Below, piece by piece: positions 16,786 through 23,123 of a stretch of DNA of 37,343 nt (within the stretch, counting starts at the first letter, position 1; each line of letters begins with the position of its first letter). The translations under genes were made by a program, and so were the position numbers. The notes under the pieces are model-generated. The model was given only the letters and a program-made list of their open reading frames with translations. It had not been told where the DNA came from and did not search any database. Source of the DNA: CALJIC01 sp039805565. Lineage in GTDB: Bacteria; Chloroflexota; Chloroflexia; Chloroflexales; Roseiflexaceae. Location: the NCBI GenBank assembly GCA_039805565.1, contig JBDLTZ010000013.1:1-37343 (forward strand). The letters are read 5' to 3'.

Positions 16786-17249
16786 AGATTCGCGTGACAG
16801 TTGACGGGCGCGCGTTCGAGGTGGACGTACAGGACCTGCAGGCGCGGCCGGTGGTGGCCGTGGTAGACGGCGAGCAGTTCGAGGTGTGGCCGGAGGAAGT
16901 CTCCGAGGCTCGGCCGAAGGTCGAAGCCGTCGTGCCGCCGGCGGATGTCTCGCCGAAGGCCAACGGCCACGCACCGGCGACCAATGGCGCTGGGGTTGCC
17001 CCCGCCGCTCCTGCGCCAGCCCACGTATCCTCGTCCGCCGCCGTAGTGGCTCCCATCCCGGGCGTGATCGTCTCCGTGTCGGTACAGCCCGGCCAGGCCG
17101 TGAAGGCCGGCCAGGAGCTGTGCGTGCTCGAGGCGATGAAGATGCAGAACGTCATCCGCGCCCCGCGTGACGGCGTGGTGGCCGCGGTGCACATGAGCGC
17201 GGGCAAGACCGTGCGGCACCGCGAGCCGTTGCTGGAGTACGGCTCATGA
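16782..17249 (+). CDS. mmdC: Biotin carboxyl carrier subunit (gamma)
   Basis: 155 residues. The N-terminal part (1-48) is a small beta domain, followed by a Pro/Ala-rich flexible linker (about 50-87) and a biotinyl domain (88-155). The biotin attachment site is Lys120 in CVLEAMKMQN. It accepts the carboxyl group from MmdA and delivers it to MmdB. The start overlaps mmdD by four bases (ATGA) and the end overlaps mmdB by four bases, so the three are translationally coupled. The frame is open upstream of 16782, but that extension lies within mmdD. Confidence 0.92.
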   Translation: MKIRVTVDGRAFEVDVQDLQARPVVAVVDGEQFEVWPEEVSEARPKVEAVVPPADVSPKANGHAPATNGAGVAPAAPAPAHVSSSAAVVAPIPGVIVSVSVQPGQAVKAGQELCVLEAMKMQNVIRAPRDGVVAAVHMSAGKTVRHREPLLEYGS

Positions 17250-18376
17250 ACATCTCCGACCTGCTCCCCGAGCTGATACGCGGGCTCGCGGCCTTCACGC
17301 CCGGCAACGCGATGATGATCGCCGTGGGCGCGCTCCTGATCTACCTGGCGGTGGCGAAGGAGTACGAGCCGGTGCTGCTCCTGCCGATCGGCTTCGGCTG
17401 CGTGCTGGCGAACATCCCGCTCACCGGTATGACCGAGGCCGGCGGCTGGCTGGGCGTACTGTACCAGGTCGGCATCAGCACCGAGCTCTTCCCGCTGCTG
17501 ATTTTCGTCGGCGTGGGCGCGATGATCGACTTCAGCCCGCTGCTCTCGCAGCCGAAGATGGTGCTCCTCGGCGCCGCCGGCCAGTTCGGCATCTTCGGCA
17601 CCCTCATCCTGGCCACGCTGCTCGGCTTCCCGCTCAACCAGGCGGCCAGCATCGGCGTGATCGGGGCGATCGACGGCCCGACGTCGATCTTCGTCGCGTC
17701 CATCCTGGCGCCTGAGCTGCTTGCGCCGATCGCAGTGGCAGCGTACTCGTACATGAGCCTCATCCCGATCATCCAGCCGCCGCTGATGAAGCTGCTCACC
17801 ACCCCCGCCGAGCGCCGCATCCGCATGGAGTACGCCGCCCGGCCGGTCTCGCGCCGCGCGCTCATTCTCTTCCCGGTGGTGGTGACGGTGGTGGTGGGCC
17901 TGATGGTGCCGGACGCCACGCCCCTGATCGCCACGCTGATGCTCGGCAACCTGCTGCGCGAGAGCCTGGTGGTGGACCGCCTGAGCAAGACGGCGCAGAA
18001 CGAGCTGATCAACATCGCCACGCTGTTCCTCGGCCTGACGATCGGCTCGACGATGAACGCGGGCGCGTTCCTCAACCTGGTGACGATCCAGGTGATGCTG
18101 CTGGGCCTGCTGGCCTTCGTGCTAGATACGGTGGCCGGGCTGCTGTTCGGCAAGCTGATGGCGTTCGTGACGCGCGGCGGGATCAACCCGCTGATCGGCG
18201 CAGCCGGCATCAGCGCCTTCCCGATGGCCGGGCGCCTCGCCGCGAAGGTGGCGCTTGAGGAGGACCAGGAGAACTTCATCCTGATGCACGCGATGGGCGC
18301 CAACACCGCCGGCCAGCTCGGCTCGGTGATGGCGGGCGGCATCCTGCTGGCGCTCGTGACGGGTATCATCGGCTAG
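17246..18376 (+). CDS. mmdB: Na+-transporting decarboxylase beta subunit
   Basis: Integral membrane subunit that decarboxylates carboxybiotin and exports Na+. Its 376 residues match the family length. Conserved segments: LLPIGFGCVLANIPL, GVGAMIDFSPLLSQPKM, GAIDGPTSIF (the aspartate that binds Na+ in characterised homologues), YSYMSLIPIIQPPLM and FPMAGRLAAKVALEED followed by MGANTAGQLGSVMAGG. About nine to eleven hydrophobic segments are visible. It is the last gene of the mmd operon, followed 14 bases later by a strong intrinsic terminator. Confidence 0.95.
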   Translation: MNISDLLPELIRGLAAFTPGNAMMIAVGALLIYLAVAKEYEPVLLLPIGFGCVLANIPLTGMTEAGGWLGVLYQVGISTELFPLLIFVGVGAMIDFSPLLSQPKMVLLGAAGQFGIFGTLILATLLGFPLNQAASIGVIGAIDGPTSIFVASILAPELLAPIAVAAYSYMSLIPIIQPPLMKLLTTPAERRIRMEYAARPVSRRALILFPVVVTVVVGLMVPDATPLIATLMLGNLLRESLVVDRLSKTAQNELINIATLFLGLTIGSTMNAGAFLNLVTIQVMLLGLLAFVLDTVAGLLFGKLMAFVTRGGINPLIGAAGISAFPMAGRLAAKVALEEDQENFILMHAMGANTAGQLGSVMAGGILLALVTGIIG

Positions 18377-18389
18377 AGCGCCGGCTGGG

Positions 18390-18427
18390 GCTCGGGGGCC
18401 GAAGGTCCCCGAGCTCTTCTTTTTTGA
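18390..18427 (+). terminator. Intrinsic terminator of the mmd operon
   Basis: GCTCGGGG/CCCCGAGC (8 bp), extended by GCC/GGT around a GAA loop to 11 pairs, followed by TCTTCTTTTTT. This is the clearest Rho-independent terminator in the window. A second small hairpin (GAGGG/CCCTC, 18428-18443) lies between it and the convergent aldolase gene. Confidence 0.9.
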
Positions 18428-18451
18428 GAGGGCTGTGCCCCTCCAAAGGTC

Positions 18452-19084
18452 CTACCCGCCGGTGGCCGCAATGCATGCGCCGGCCGCCGCGGTGATCGCC
18501 GCCCAGTCGCCCGCCGCTACCGCCTTGGCGGACACCAGGTTTCCGCCGATGCCCACCGCCGTCGCGCCGGCCTCGAGATAGGCGCGGGCGTTCTCGGCGC
18601 TCACGCCGCCCGTCGGCACGACCCGCAGGAACGGCAGCGGCGCCAGGATGTCCTTGATATACTGCGGCCCGAAGGCACGCGCCGGGAAGATCTTGATCAT
18701 CTCGGCACCGGCCTCATGGGCCGCCAGCGCTTCGCTCGGGGTCAGTGCGCCGCATAGGATCGGCACGCCGCGCTCCCGGCAGGCCGCGATCACCTCGGGC
18801 CGAACCGCCGGCGTCACCACGAACTGCGCCCCGGCGTCGATCGATGCATAGGCCTCCTCCCGCCGCAGCACCGTGCCCACGCCCACCTGCGCCGCGTCTC
18901 CCAGCGCCTCACGGCAGGCCGCGATCGCCTCGTTGGCACCCGCGCCCGTCAGCGTGAACTCGACGGCGGTGATCCCGCCGGCTACCAGCGCGCGCGCCAC
19001 CTCCACCGCCCGGTCGTAGCGCTCCAGCCGCACGATCGCCACCACCTTGGTCGCGGTGATGGCTTCGAGAATAGGTGACATCAT
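18452..19084 (-). CDS. eda: 2-keto-3-deoxy-6-phosphogluconate aldolase
   Basis: Class I aldolase cleaving KDPG to pyruvate and glyceraldehyde-3-phosphate; a trimeric TIM barrel of about 210 residues. Active-site residues: Glu42 in VEFTLT and Schiff-base Lys131 in EMIKIFPA; VVPTGGVSAENARAYL forms the phosphate site. The chosen start is ATG 19084 (ATG 19081 is equally possible), because GGGAGAG lies just upstream of it. The in-frame ATG at 19096 overlaps that ribosome site and is less likely. It pairs functionally with kdgK beyond the mmd operon. A 16-base inverted repeat with a -10-like element lies immediately upstream. Confidence 0.88.
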   Translation of the reverse strand: MMSPILEAITATKVVAIVRLERYDRAVEVARALVAGGITAVEFTLTGAGANEAIAACREALGDAAQVGVGTVLRREEAYASIDAGAQFVVTPAVRPEVIAACRERGVPILCGALTPSEALAAHEAGAEMIKIFPARAFGPQYIKDILAPLPFLRVVPTGGVSAENARAYLEAGATAVGIGGNLVSAKAVAAGDWAAITAAAGACIAATGG

Positions 19085-19096
19085 ATACTCTCCCAT

Positions 19097-19138
19097 AGAG
19101 CCGGCCCGCAGGTATTGTACTGCCTGCAGGCCGGCTCT
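19097..19138 (-). promoter_or_regulatory. Inverted repeat over a -10-like element upstream of eda
   Basis: Arms 19097-19112 and 19123-19138 match as inverse complements at 15 of 16 bases. On the minus strand the loop contains TACAAT, an apparent -10 hexamer with no good -35. A repressor bound here would cover the promoter. Alternatively it is a leader hairpin adjacent to the ribosome site. Confidence 0.5.
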
Positions 19139-19273
19139 CTGCGGCGAGTGCAGGCGTAGGAATGAGCGCGCCGCTACGCTGGAGCTCCTCGTGCGGCAGG
19201 CTCAGCTCGCATGAGAGCGGATACGATCCGGTAGCAGGCGCGTGCTACAGTCGCGCGGTGTCTCGCCCTGAGT

Positions 19274-20779
19274 GTGGTGCCTATGCTGATCGTCCTCGCC
19301 ATCGCCTGGCTCCTCGGCGTGCTCGCCGCCGACGCGCTGGGCCTCCCGCTCCCGCCGCTCCTGGCCGCCGCTGGCCTCACCGGCCTCGTGGCCGCGCTCC
19401 TAGGCCGACACCCGCGCGCGCGGCTGGCCGCGCTGGCTGTGTGCTGCGCGGCGCTCGGCGCGGTGCGCTACGATGCAGCACAGATCCCGGCGACGCCGCA
19501 GAGCGCGCGGCTGCTCAACGGGCAGGGCGCGCTGACGCTGGTGGGCGTGGTGGCCGAGGACCCGCAGCGCACCGCCGAGGGGCAGCGCGTGGTCCTGGCG
19601 GCCGAGCGCGTGGCCGTTGGCGGCGCCGAGCGGCGGGCCGAGGGGCTGGTGCTGGTGAAGCTGCCGCCCTTCCCCGAGCGGCGCTACGGCGACCGGCTGG
19701 CGCTCACCGGCGAGCTGACCGCCCCGCGCGAGGCCGAGCGGCCGGGGAGCTTCGACTACCGGCGCTACCTCGAGCGCAAGGGGATCTTCTCGCTTATGGA
19801 GCCCGAGCACGCTCGGCACCTATCGGCGGGCGGCGGCAACCCCATCCTCGCCGCGCTACTGGAGCTGCGCACCCGCTGCCAGCGCGTGCTGCTGCGCGAG
19901 CTGCCCGAGCCACAGGCCTCGCTGGCCGTCGGCATCCTGCTCGGCCTCCAGTCGTCTATCCCGGACGACGTCTCGGCCGACTTCAGCGCCACCGGCACGA
20001 GCCATATTCTGGTTATCTCCGGCTGGAACATCACCATCATCAGCACCATGCTCTACGGTGTGACCGAGCGGCTGCGGCTGCGGAAGAACGCCGCCTTCTG
20101 GGCCATCCTGGTCACGATCTGGCTGTACACCCTGTTCGTAGGCGCCTCGGCCACGGTGATCCGGGCCGCGGTGATGGGCACGGTGGTGGTGGTGGGGCAG
20201 CGGCTGGAGCGGCCGGCGCACGCCTGGACCACGCTCTTCGCGGCTACCTGGGCCATGACGATCTGGAACCCGCAGACGCTGTGGGACATGGGGTTCCAGC
20301 TCTCTGCGCTGGCGACTGCGTCGCTGTTCGCCTACGGCAAGGGCACCGAGGCGCTGCTGCTCAAGACGCCGCTGCGGGCGGGGTGGCTGGGGTGGGCGCG
20401 CGAGGCGCTCACCGCCACGCTCGCGGCGCAGATCCTGGCGCTGCCGCTGATCCTGTACGCCTTCGGCAACCTGAGCATCATCGCGCCGCTGGCGAATGTG
20501 GCGCTGCTGCCGATGGTGCCGTACGCGATGCTCTTCGGCGCGCTCTGCCTGGCGGCGGGGCTGGCGTGGCTCCCGCTGGGGCAGTGGGCGGCCACGGTGG
20601 CCTATCTGTTCCTGGCCTGGCTCACCGAAGGCTCGCGCTTCTTCGCGCAGCTGCCGCACGCCGCGGTGCAACTGCCGTCGTTCCCGCTCTGGCTGCTGTT
20701 GGCGTACTACGCGCTGGTGGTGGGGGTGTGGCTGTGGAACGTCACGCTGCCCGATATCCCCGCACAGCCAGGAGCGTAA
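19274..20779 (+). CDS. ComEC/Rec2-type competence membrane channel without metallo-beta-lactamase domain
   Basis: 501-residue polytopic protein. The N-terminal part has two or three helices (1-62) and a soluble DUF4131-like OB region (about 70-180). The competence domain follows, with GTSHILVISGWNITII (the GLSHLLAVSG motif of ComEC) and GASATVIRAAVMG (PSxxRA motif). Hydrophobic segments continue to the end. ComEC conducts single-stranded DNA across the cytoplasmic membrane in natural transformation. Many homologues carry a C-terminal nuclease-like MBL domain; here the protein ends shortly after the last helix. The start is uncertain (GTG 19274, GTG 19277 or ATG 19283; no clear ribosome site). 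No other competence genes are nearby. Confidence 0.85.
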   Translation: MVPMLIVLAIAWLLGVLAADALGLPLPPLLAAAGLTGLVAALLGRHPRARLAALAVCCAALGAVRYDAAQIPATPQSARLLNGQGALTLVGVVAEDPQRTAEGQRVVLAAERVAVGGAERRAEGLVLVKLPPFPERRYGDRLALTGELTAPREAERPGSFDYRRYLERKGIFSLMEPEHARHLSAGGGNPILAALLELRTRCQRVLLRELPEPQASLAVGILLGLQSSIPDDVSADFSATGTSHILVISGWNITIISTMLYGVTERLRLRKNAAFWAILVTIWLYTLFVGASATVIRAAVMGTVVVVGQRLERPAHAWTTLFAATWAMTIWNPQTLWDMGFQLSALATASLFAYGKGTEALLLKTPLRAGWLGWAREALTATLAAQILALPLILYAFGNLSIIAPLANVALLPMVPYAMLFGALCLAAGLAWLPLGQWAATVAYLFLAWLTEGSRFFAQLPHAAVQLPSFPLWLLLAYYALVVGVWLWNVTLPDIPAQPGA

Positions 20780-20872
20780 AAGTGGTGCGGTAGCACACCG
20801 GCAGCATCTGTCGTATAGTGTGCGCTGTGGCGGCGTGGCGTCCGGCTCCCCGAGCCAGAGAGGATTACAGTG

Positions 20873-21304
20873 ATGCGACAGGTCCTTGCGGCGCTCGGCG
20901 CTCTCTGCCTGATACTCGTGGTGGGCGGCTCAGCGCTCCTGGCGGGCAGCGCGGTGGGGATGCGGCCGTTTCCCAAGGGGGCGACGGAAGTGAGCCTCGG
21001 CGGATGGCGCACGCAGTGGGGCTACTCCTGCCAGCGCACCAGCTACCACATGCCGGCCGACTGGAGCCTGCTAGACCAGTACGCTTACCTGGAGACGCAC
21101 GGTATGTCGCGTGACCGCGACGCGGACCGCTCCTTCCAGCGCACGCTGGTCGAAGCGCGGATCTCGACGTTCGCAGTCTTCGAGCGCCGTGCGCTGATGG
21201 GTTTGATCTTCGAGCGCGCTACAGTGGCGATTGCCCCCAGCGGCCACCCCATGCCGCAGGTGAGCGTGGACCGCTGCTTCCGCGCGAATCTGCTCTTGCG
21301 CTAG
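20873..21304 (+). CDS. Small membrane-anchored or exported protein, unknown function
   Basis: 143 residues. A strongly hydrophobic N-terminus (about 4-28, LAALGALCLILVVGGSALLAG) is a signal or anchor. The exported part has two cysteines (in WGYSCQRTSYHM and SVDRCFRANLLLR) that could bond. ATG 20873 is preferred over the in-frame GTG three bases earlier; AGAGG lies about ten bases upstream. A TATAGT element at 20814-20819 may be its -10. No family recognised; composition matches the neighbours. Confidence 0.6.
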   Translation: MRQVLAALGALCLILVVGGSALLAGSAVGMRPFPKGATEVSLGGWRTQWGYSCQRTSYHMPADWSLLDQYAYLETHGMSRDRDADRSFQRTLVEARISTFAVFERRALMGLIFERATVAIAPSGHPMPQVSVDRCFRANLLLR

Positions 21305-21343
21305 ATGTAGCACCCGCTGCGTGCTCTCCTTCCCGCGGCCGTT

Positions 21344-21715
21344 TCATGCGGCGTGCTGACCGGCGCGGCGGATGACCTCCAGCAGCGCCTCGCCCGACTC
21401 GTGCTTGGCGACGAACGCCGCCGCCCCCGCCTGCGCCGCCTGCGCCCGTACCGCCACGCTGTCATATAGGCTCAGGATGACCACCGCGCTGCTCGGGGCG
21501 AGCTTGCTGATCGCAGCGGTGGCCGTCAGGCCGTCCATACGTGGCATCTCCAGGTCCATGAGCACGACATCGGGGTGGAGCTGATTCGCCTGGGCCAGCG
21601 CCGCCTCACCATCCTCGGCCTCGCCGACCACCGTGATATCCGGCTCGAGCGCGAGCCGCATGCGGAGACCGGCGCGTACCGAGGGCTGATCATCTACGAC
21701 AAGAAGCGTGATCAT
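21344..21715 (-). CDS. Stand-alone receiver (response regulator) domain
   Basis: 123 residues forming one complete REC domain and nothing else: acidic pocket Asp8/Asp9 (VVDDQPSVRAGL), phospho-acceptor Asp54 (VLMDLEMPRMDG), Ser82 and Lys104 (FVAKHESGEALL). The sequence is closest in style to NarL/FixJ receivers (EAEDGEAAL), but the DNA-binding part is absent. The start is ATG 21715 rather than the upstream in-frame ATG 21799, whose extension is not receiver sequence. A TATAGT -10 lies on the minus strand at 21777-21782. No kinase is adjacent; the hybrid kinase 11 kb away is a possible but untested partner. Confidence 0.88.
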   Translation of the reverse strand: MITLLVVDDQPSVRAGLRMRLALEPDITVVGEAEDGEAALAQANQLHPDVVLMDLEMPRMDGLTATAAISKLAPSSAVVILSLYDSVAVRAQAAQAGAAAFVAKHESGEALLEVIRRAGQHAA

Positions 21716-21873
21716 CGGAGTGTCCCTGCGTCCCGCACCACCCGTTGCGGAGCGCGTCGCGGTAGTACCTGGCTCCACTATAGCCGCCTTGCGGCGCACG
21801 GGCCACGCACTATCGGCCGTCTCTCACGGTAGGCCTTTCGCCCCGGCCCGGCTCCAACGAAAGGCGGAGCCGC

Positions 21874-21902
21874 TTGACGCTCATACCTGGGCGGTGTATA
21901 CT
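21874..21902 (+). promoter_or_regulatory. Strong sigma-70-type promoter for the Mg2+ riboswitch operon
   Basis: TTGACG, a 17-base spacer and TATACT: 5/6 matches at each hexamer with ideal spacing. The start falls near 21909, right before the structured leader. The pyrC promoter at 25024 has almost the same elements. Confidence 0.8.
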
Positions 21903-21932
21903 TGTGAAGCCGGCTTTGCCGGTGTTAATGCC

Positions 21933-22100
21933 GTGCTCTCTCGTTAGGTGCGGCGTCCGCACAGACACATGTCGTTGCCCCGGCCCGTCGAAAGACGCTC
22001 AGGGGTACACCAGGGCGATCCGAGCTAAGGGTCACTCTAACGCGACTGCAGCGATGCTACGCTGTGCGGTGCCAAAGCTCAAGCAGGGGATGAGCGATGT
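21933..22100 (+). promoter_or_regulatory. M-box (ykoK) Mg2+-sensing riboswitch
   Basis: The leader reproduces the conserved string of the M-box aptamer in order: GTTAGGTG-GGC (21943 onward), AGACAC, GTCGTTGCCCC, a GTC-GAAA-GAC hairpin followed by GC and GGGGTACAC, CTAAGG, GACTGCAGC, GATGCTAC and the terminal GTGCCAAAGCTC (22069-22080). The Bacillus ykoK/mgtE leader has GTTAGGTGAGGC, GCTGCTGCCC, GTCCAAAGACGC, ATGGGTCAACA, ATGCAGCTG, GATGCTTG and GTGCTAAAGCTC at the corresponding places (recalled, not searched). It lies between a strong promoter and an operon ending in mgtE. High Mg2+ is expected to fold the aptamer and lower expression. Confidence 0.87.
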
Positions 22101-22110
22101 CTGCTCACGT

Positions 22111-22134
22111 CCCTCTTGGGTTTGCCCGAGAGGG
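22111..22134 (+). terminator. Hairpin downstream of the M-box, candidate expression platform
   Basis: CCCTCTTGGG and CCCGAGAGGG pair over 10 bases (one G-U) around TTTG, then GCGTTCTATT. It begins about ten bases after the aptamer, where an M-box terminator is expected, although the T-tract is poor. Confidence 0.5.
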
Positions 22135-22284
22135 CGTTCTATTGAAGGTATATGGACGTAATCCCTAGTCATTGGCGCTCGCGTTCCGTCTCTGGTCGCT
22201 GGACGTCGGTGCCTTCGCGATGTGATACGGCCACCCCGCCCTCCCCTGCGCGCCGCTAGTATGACGGCGCCCTGAGAGCGCCGG

Positions 22285-22313
22285 GCGCCCCACACCGCGA
22301 GGTTGTGGGGCGC
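22285..22313 (+). terminator. Second stable hairpin in the leader of the hydrolase-mgtE operon
   Basis: GCGCCCCACACC pairs with GGTTGTGGGGCGC (12 pairs with one bulged T) around a GCGA loop, 75 bases before the hydrolase ATG. No T-tract follows. It may be a Rho-type terminator element, part of the Mg2+ expression platform, or an unrelated mRNA structure. The rest of 22135-22388 shows no gene. Confidence 0.4.
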
Positions 22314-22388
22314 ATCTGTGAGCTCCCCAGCACCCCCCATCCACTTCCGGCCGGCCGCGCGAGCGATGCATCTCGCAGGAGGCTCGCC

Positions 22389-23123
22389 ATGACCGCCCTC
22401 AGCTCTCGCGCACTCCCGATTGCGCGGCGCTCGTCTGCGCTGTACTGCGCCACCCACGGACGCGGCACCCCGCTGCTGCTGATCCACGGCTTCGGCACCA
22501 GCGGCGCGGTGTTTAACTCGCTCATCCCGGGCCTCGCGGCCCGCCACACGGTGATTGTCCCTGACCTACGCGGGCACGGCAACAGTCGCCGCTTGCCCCT
22601 GGCCGACAGTGTTGCGCGGCTCGCCGCCGACCTCGAGGACCTGCTCGACCTGCTCGGCGTCGGCCCCGCTTTCGTGCTGGGCCACGCGGGCGGCGCGGCG
22701 GTGGCCCAGCAGCTCACGCTGGACTACCCGCAGCGCGTGAAGGGTCTGGTACTTGCCTGCGCCAGCGCCTGCGGCTCCGCCACCCGCACCGGGGCAATCG
22801 GGCGGCTGCGTGGCGGCATTGTGGGCCTCCTGCGCGACCGCGGCGAGCGGGCCGGCGACTGCTCCACCGAGGCCGGCGCCCACCTGCTCCAGTCGTTCGA
22901 CAGCCGCCCGTGGCTCAGGCAGCTCGACGTGCCGGCGCTCGTCGTGGCCGGGGGCGACGACACCGTAACCACGCCGCAGCAGGCGCGCGAGCTCGCCGAC
23001 GCCCTCCCGCGTGGCAGCCTCGCAGTGATCCCGGGCGCCGGCCACTGGCTCGTCGAGACGCACGCAGACAAGCTCGTGGCCGCGGCGCGCCCCTGGATCG
23101 AGCGCCAGGAGCTCGCCGCATGA
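22389..23123 (+). CDS. Alpha/beta-hydrolase-fold protein with nucleophile Ser replaced by Ala
   Basis: 244 residues with a standard alpha/beta-hydrolase layout: oxyanion loop LLIHGFGTSG (30-39), PDLRGHGNS (58-66), nucleophile elbow, a cap region, the acid in VVAGGDDTVTTP and the histidine in GAGHWLVETH. The nucleophile elbow, normally GHSxG, reads GHAGG: position 100 is Ala (codon GCG). The acid and His are kept, so this may be a non-hydrolytic binding protein or use unusual chemistry. AGGAGG lies six bases before ATG 22389. The stop overlaps mgtE by ATGA, and the transcript passes through an M-box riboswitch, which ties the protein to Mg2+ homeostasis. Function unknown. Confidence 0.85.
   Translation: MTALSSRALPIARRSSALYCATHGRGTPLLLIHGFGTSGAVFNSLIPGLAARHTVIVPDLRGHGNSRRLPLADSVARLAADLEDLLDLLGVGPAFVLGHAGGAAVAQQLTLDYPQRVKGLVLACASACGSATRTGAIGRLRGGIVGLLRDRGERAGDCSTEAGAHLLQSFDSRPWLRQLDVPALVVAGGDDTVTTPQQARELADALPRGSLAVIPGAGHWLVETHADKLVAAARPWIERQELAA

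Noticed and set aside
19162..20793. A 543-codon plus-strand frame overlapping the ComEC gene
   Set aside because: Arg/Ala/Gly-rich frame-shifted shadow; the overlapping frame carries ComEC motifs and membrane helices.
21874..22161. A 95-codon frame over the M-box region
   Set aside because: It starts within the promoter and runs through the riboswitch; the codons carry no protein-like pattern.
22285..22313. A small RNA gene ending at this hairpin
   Set aside because: The M-box operon promoter explains transcription through the region; no independent promoter was convincing.
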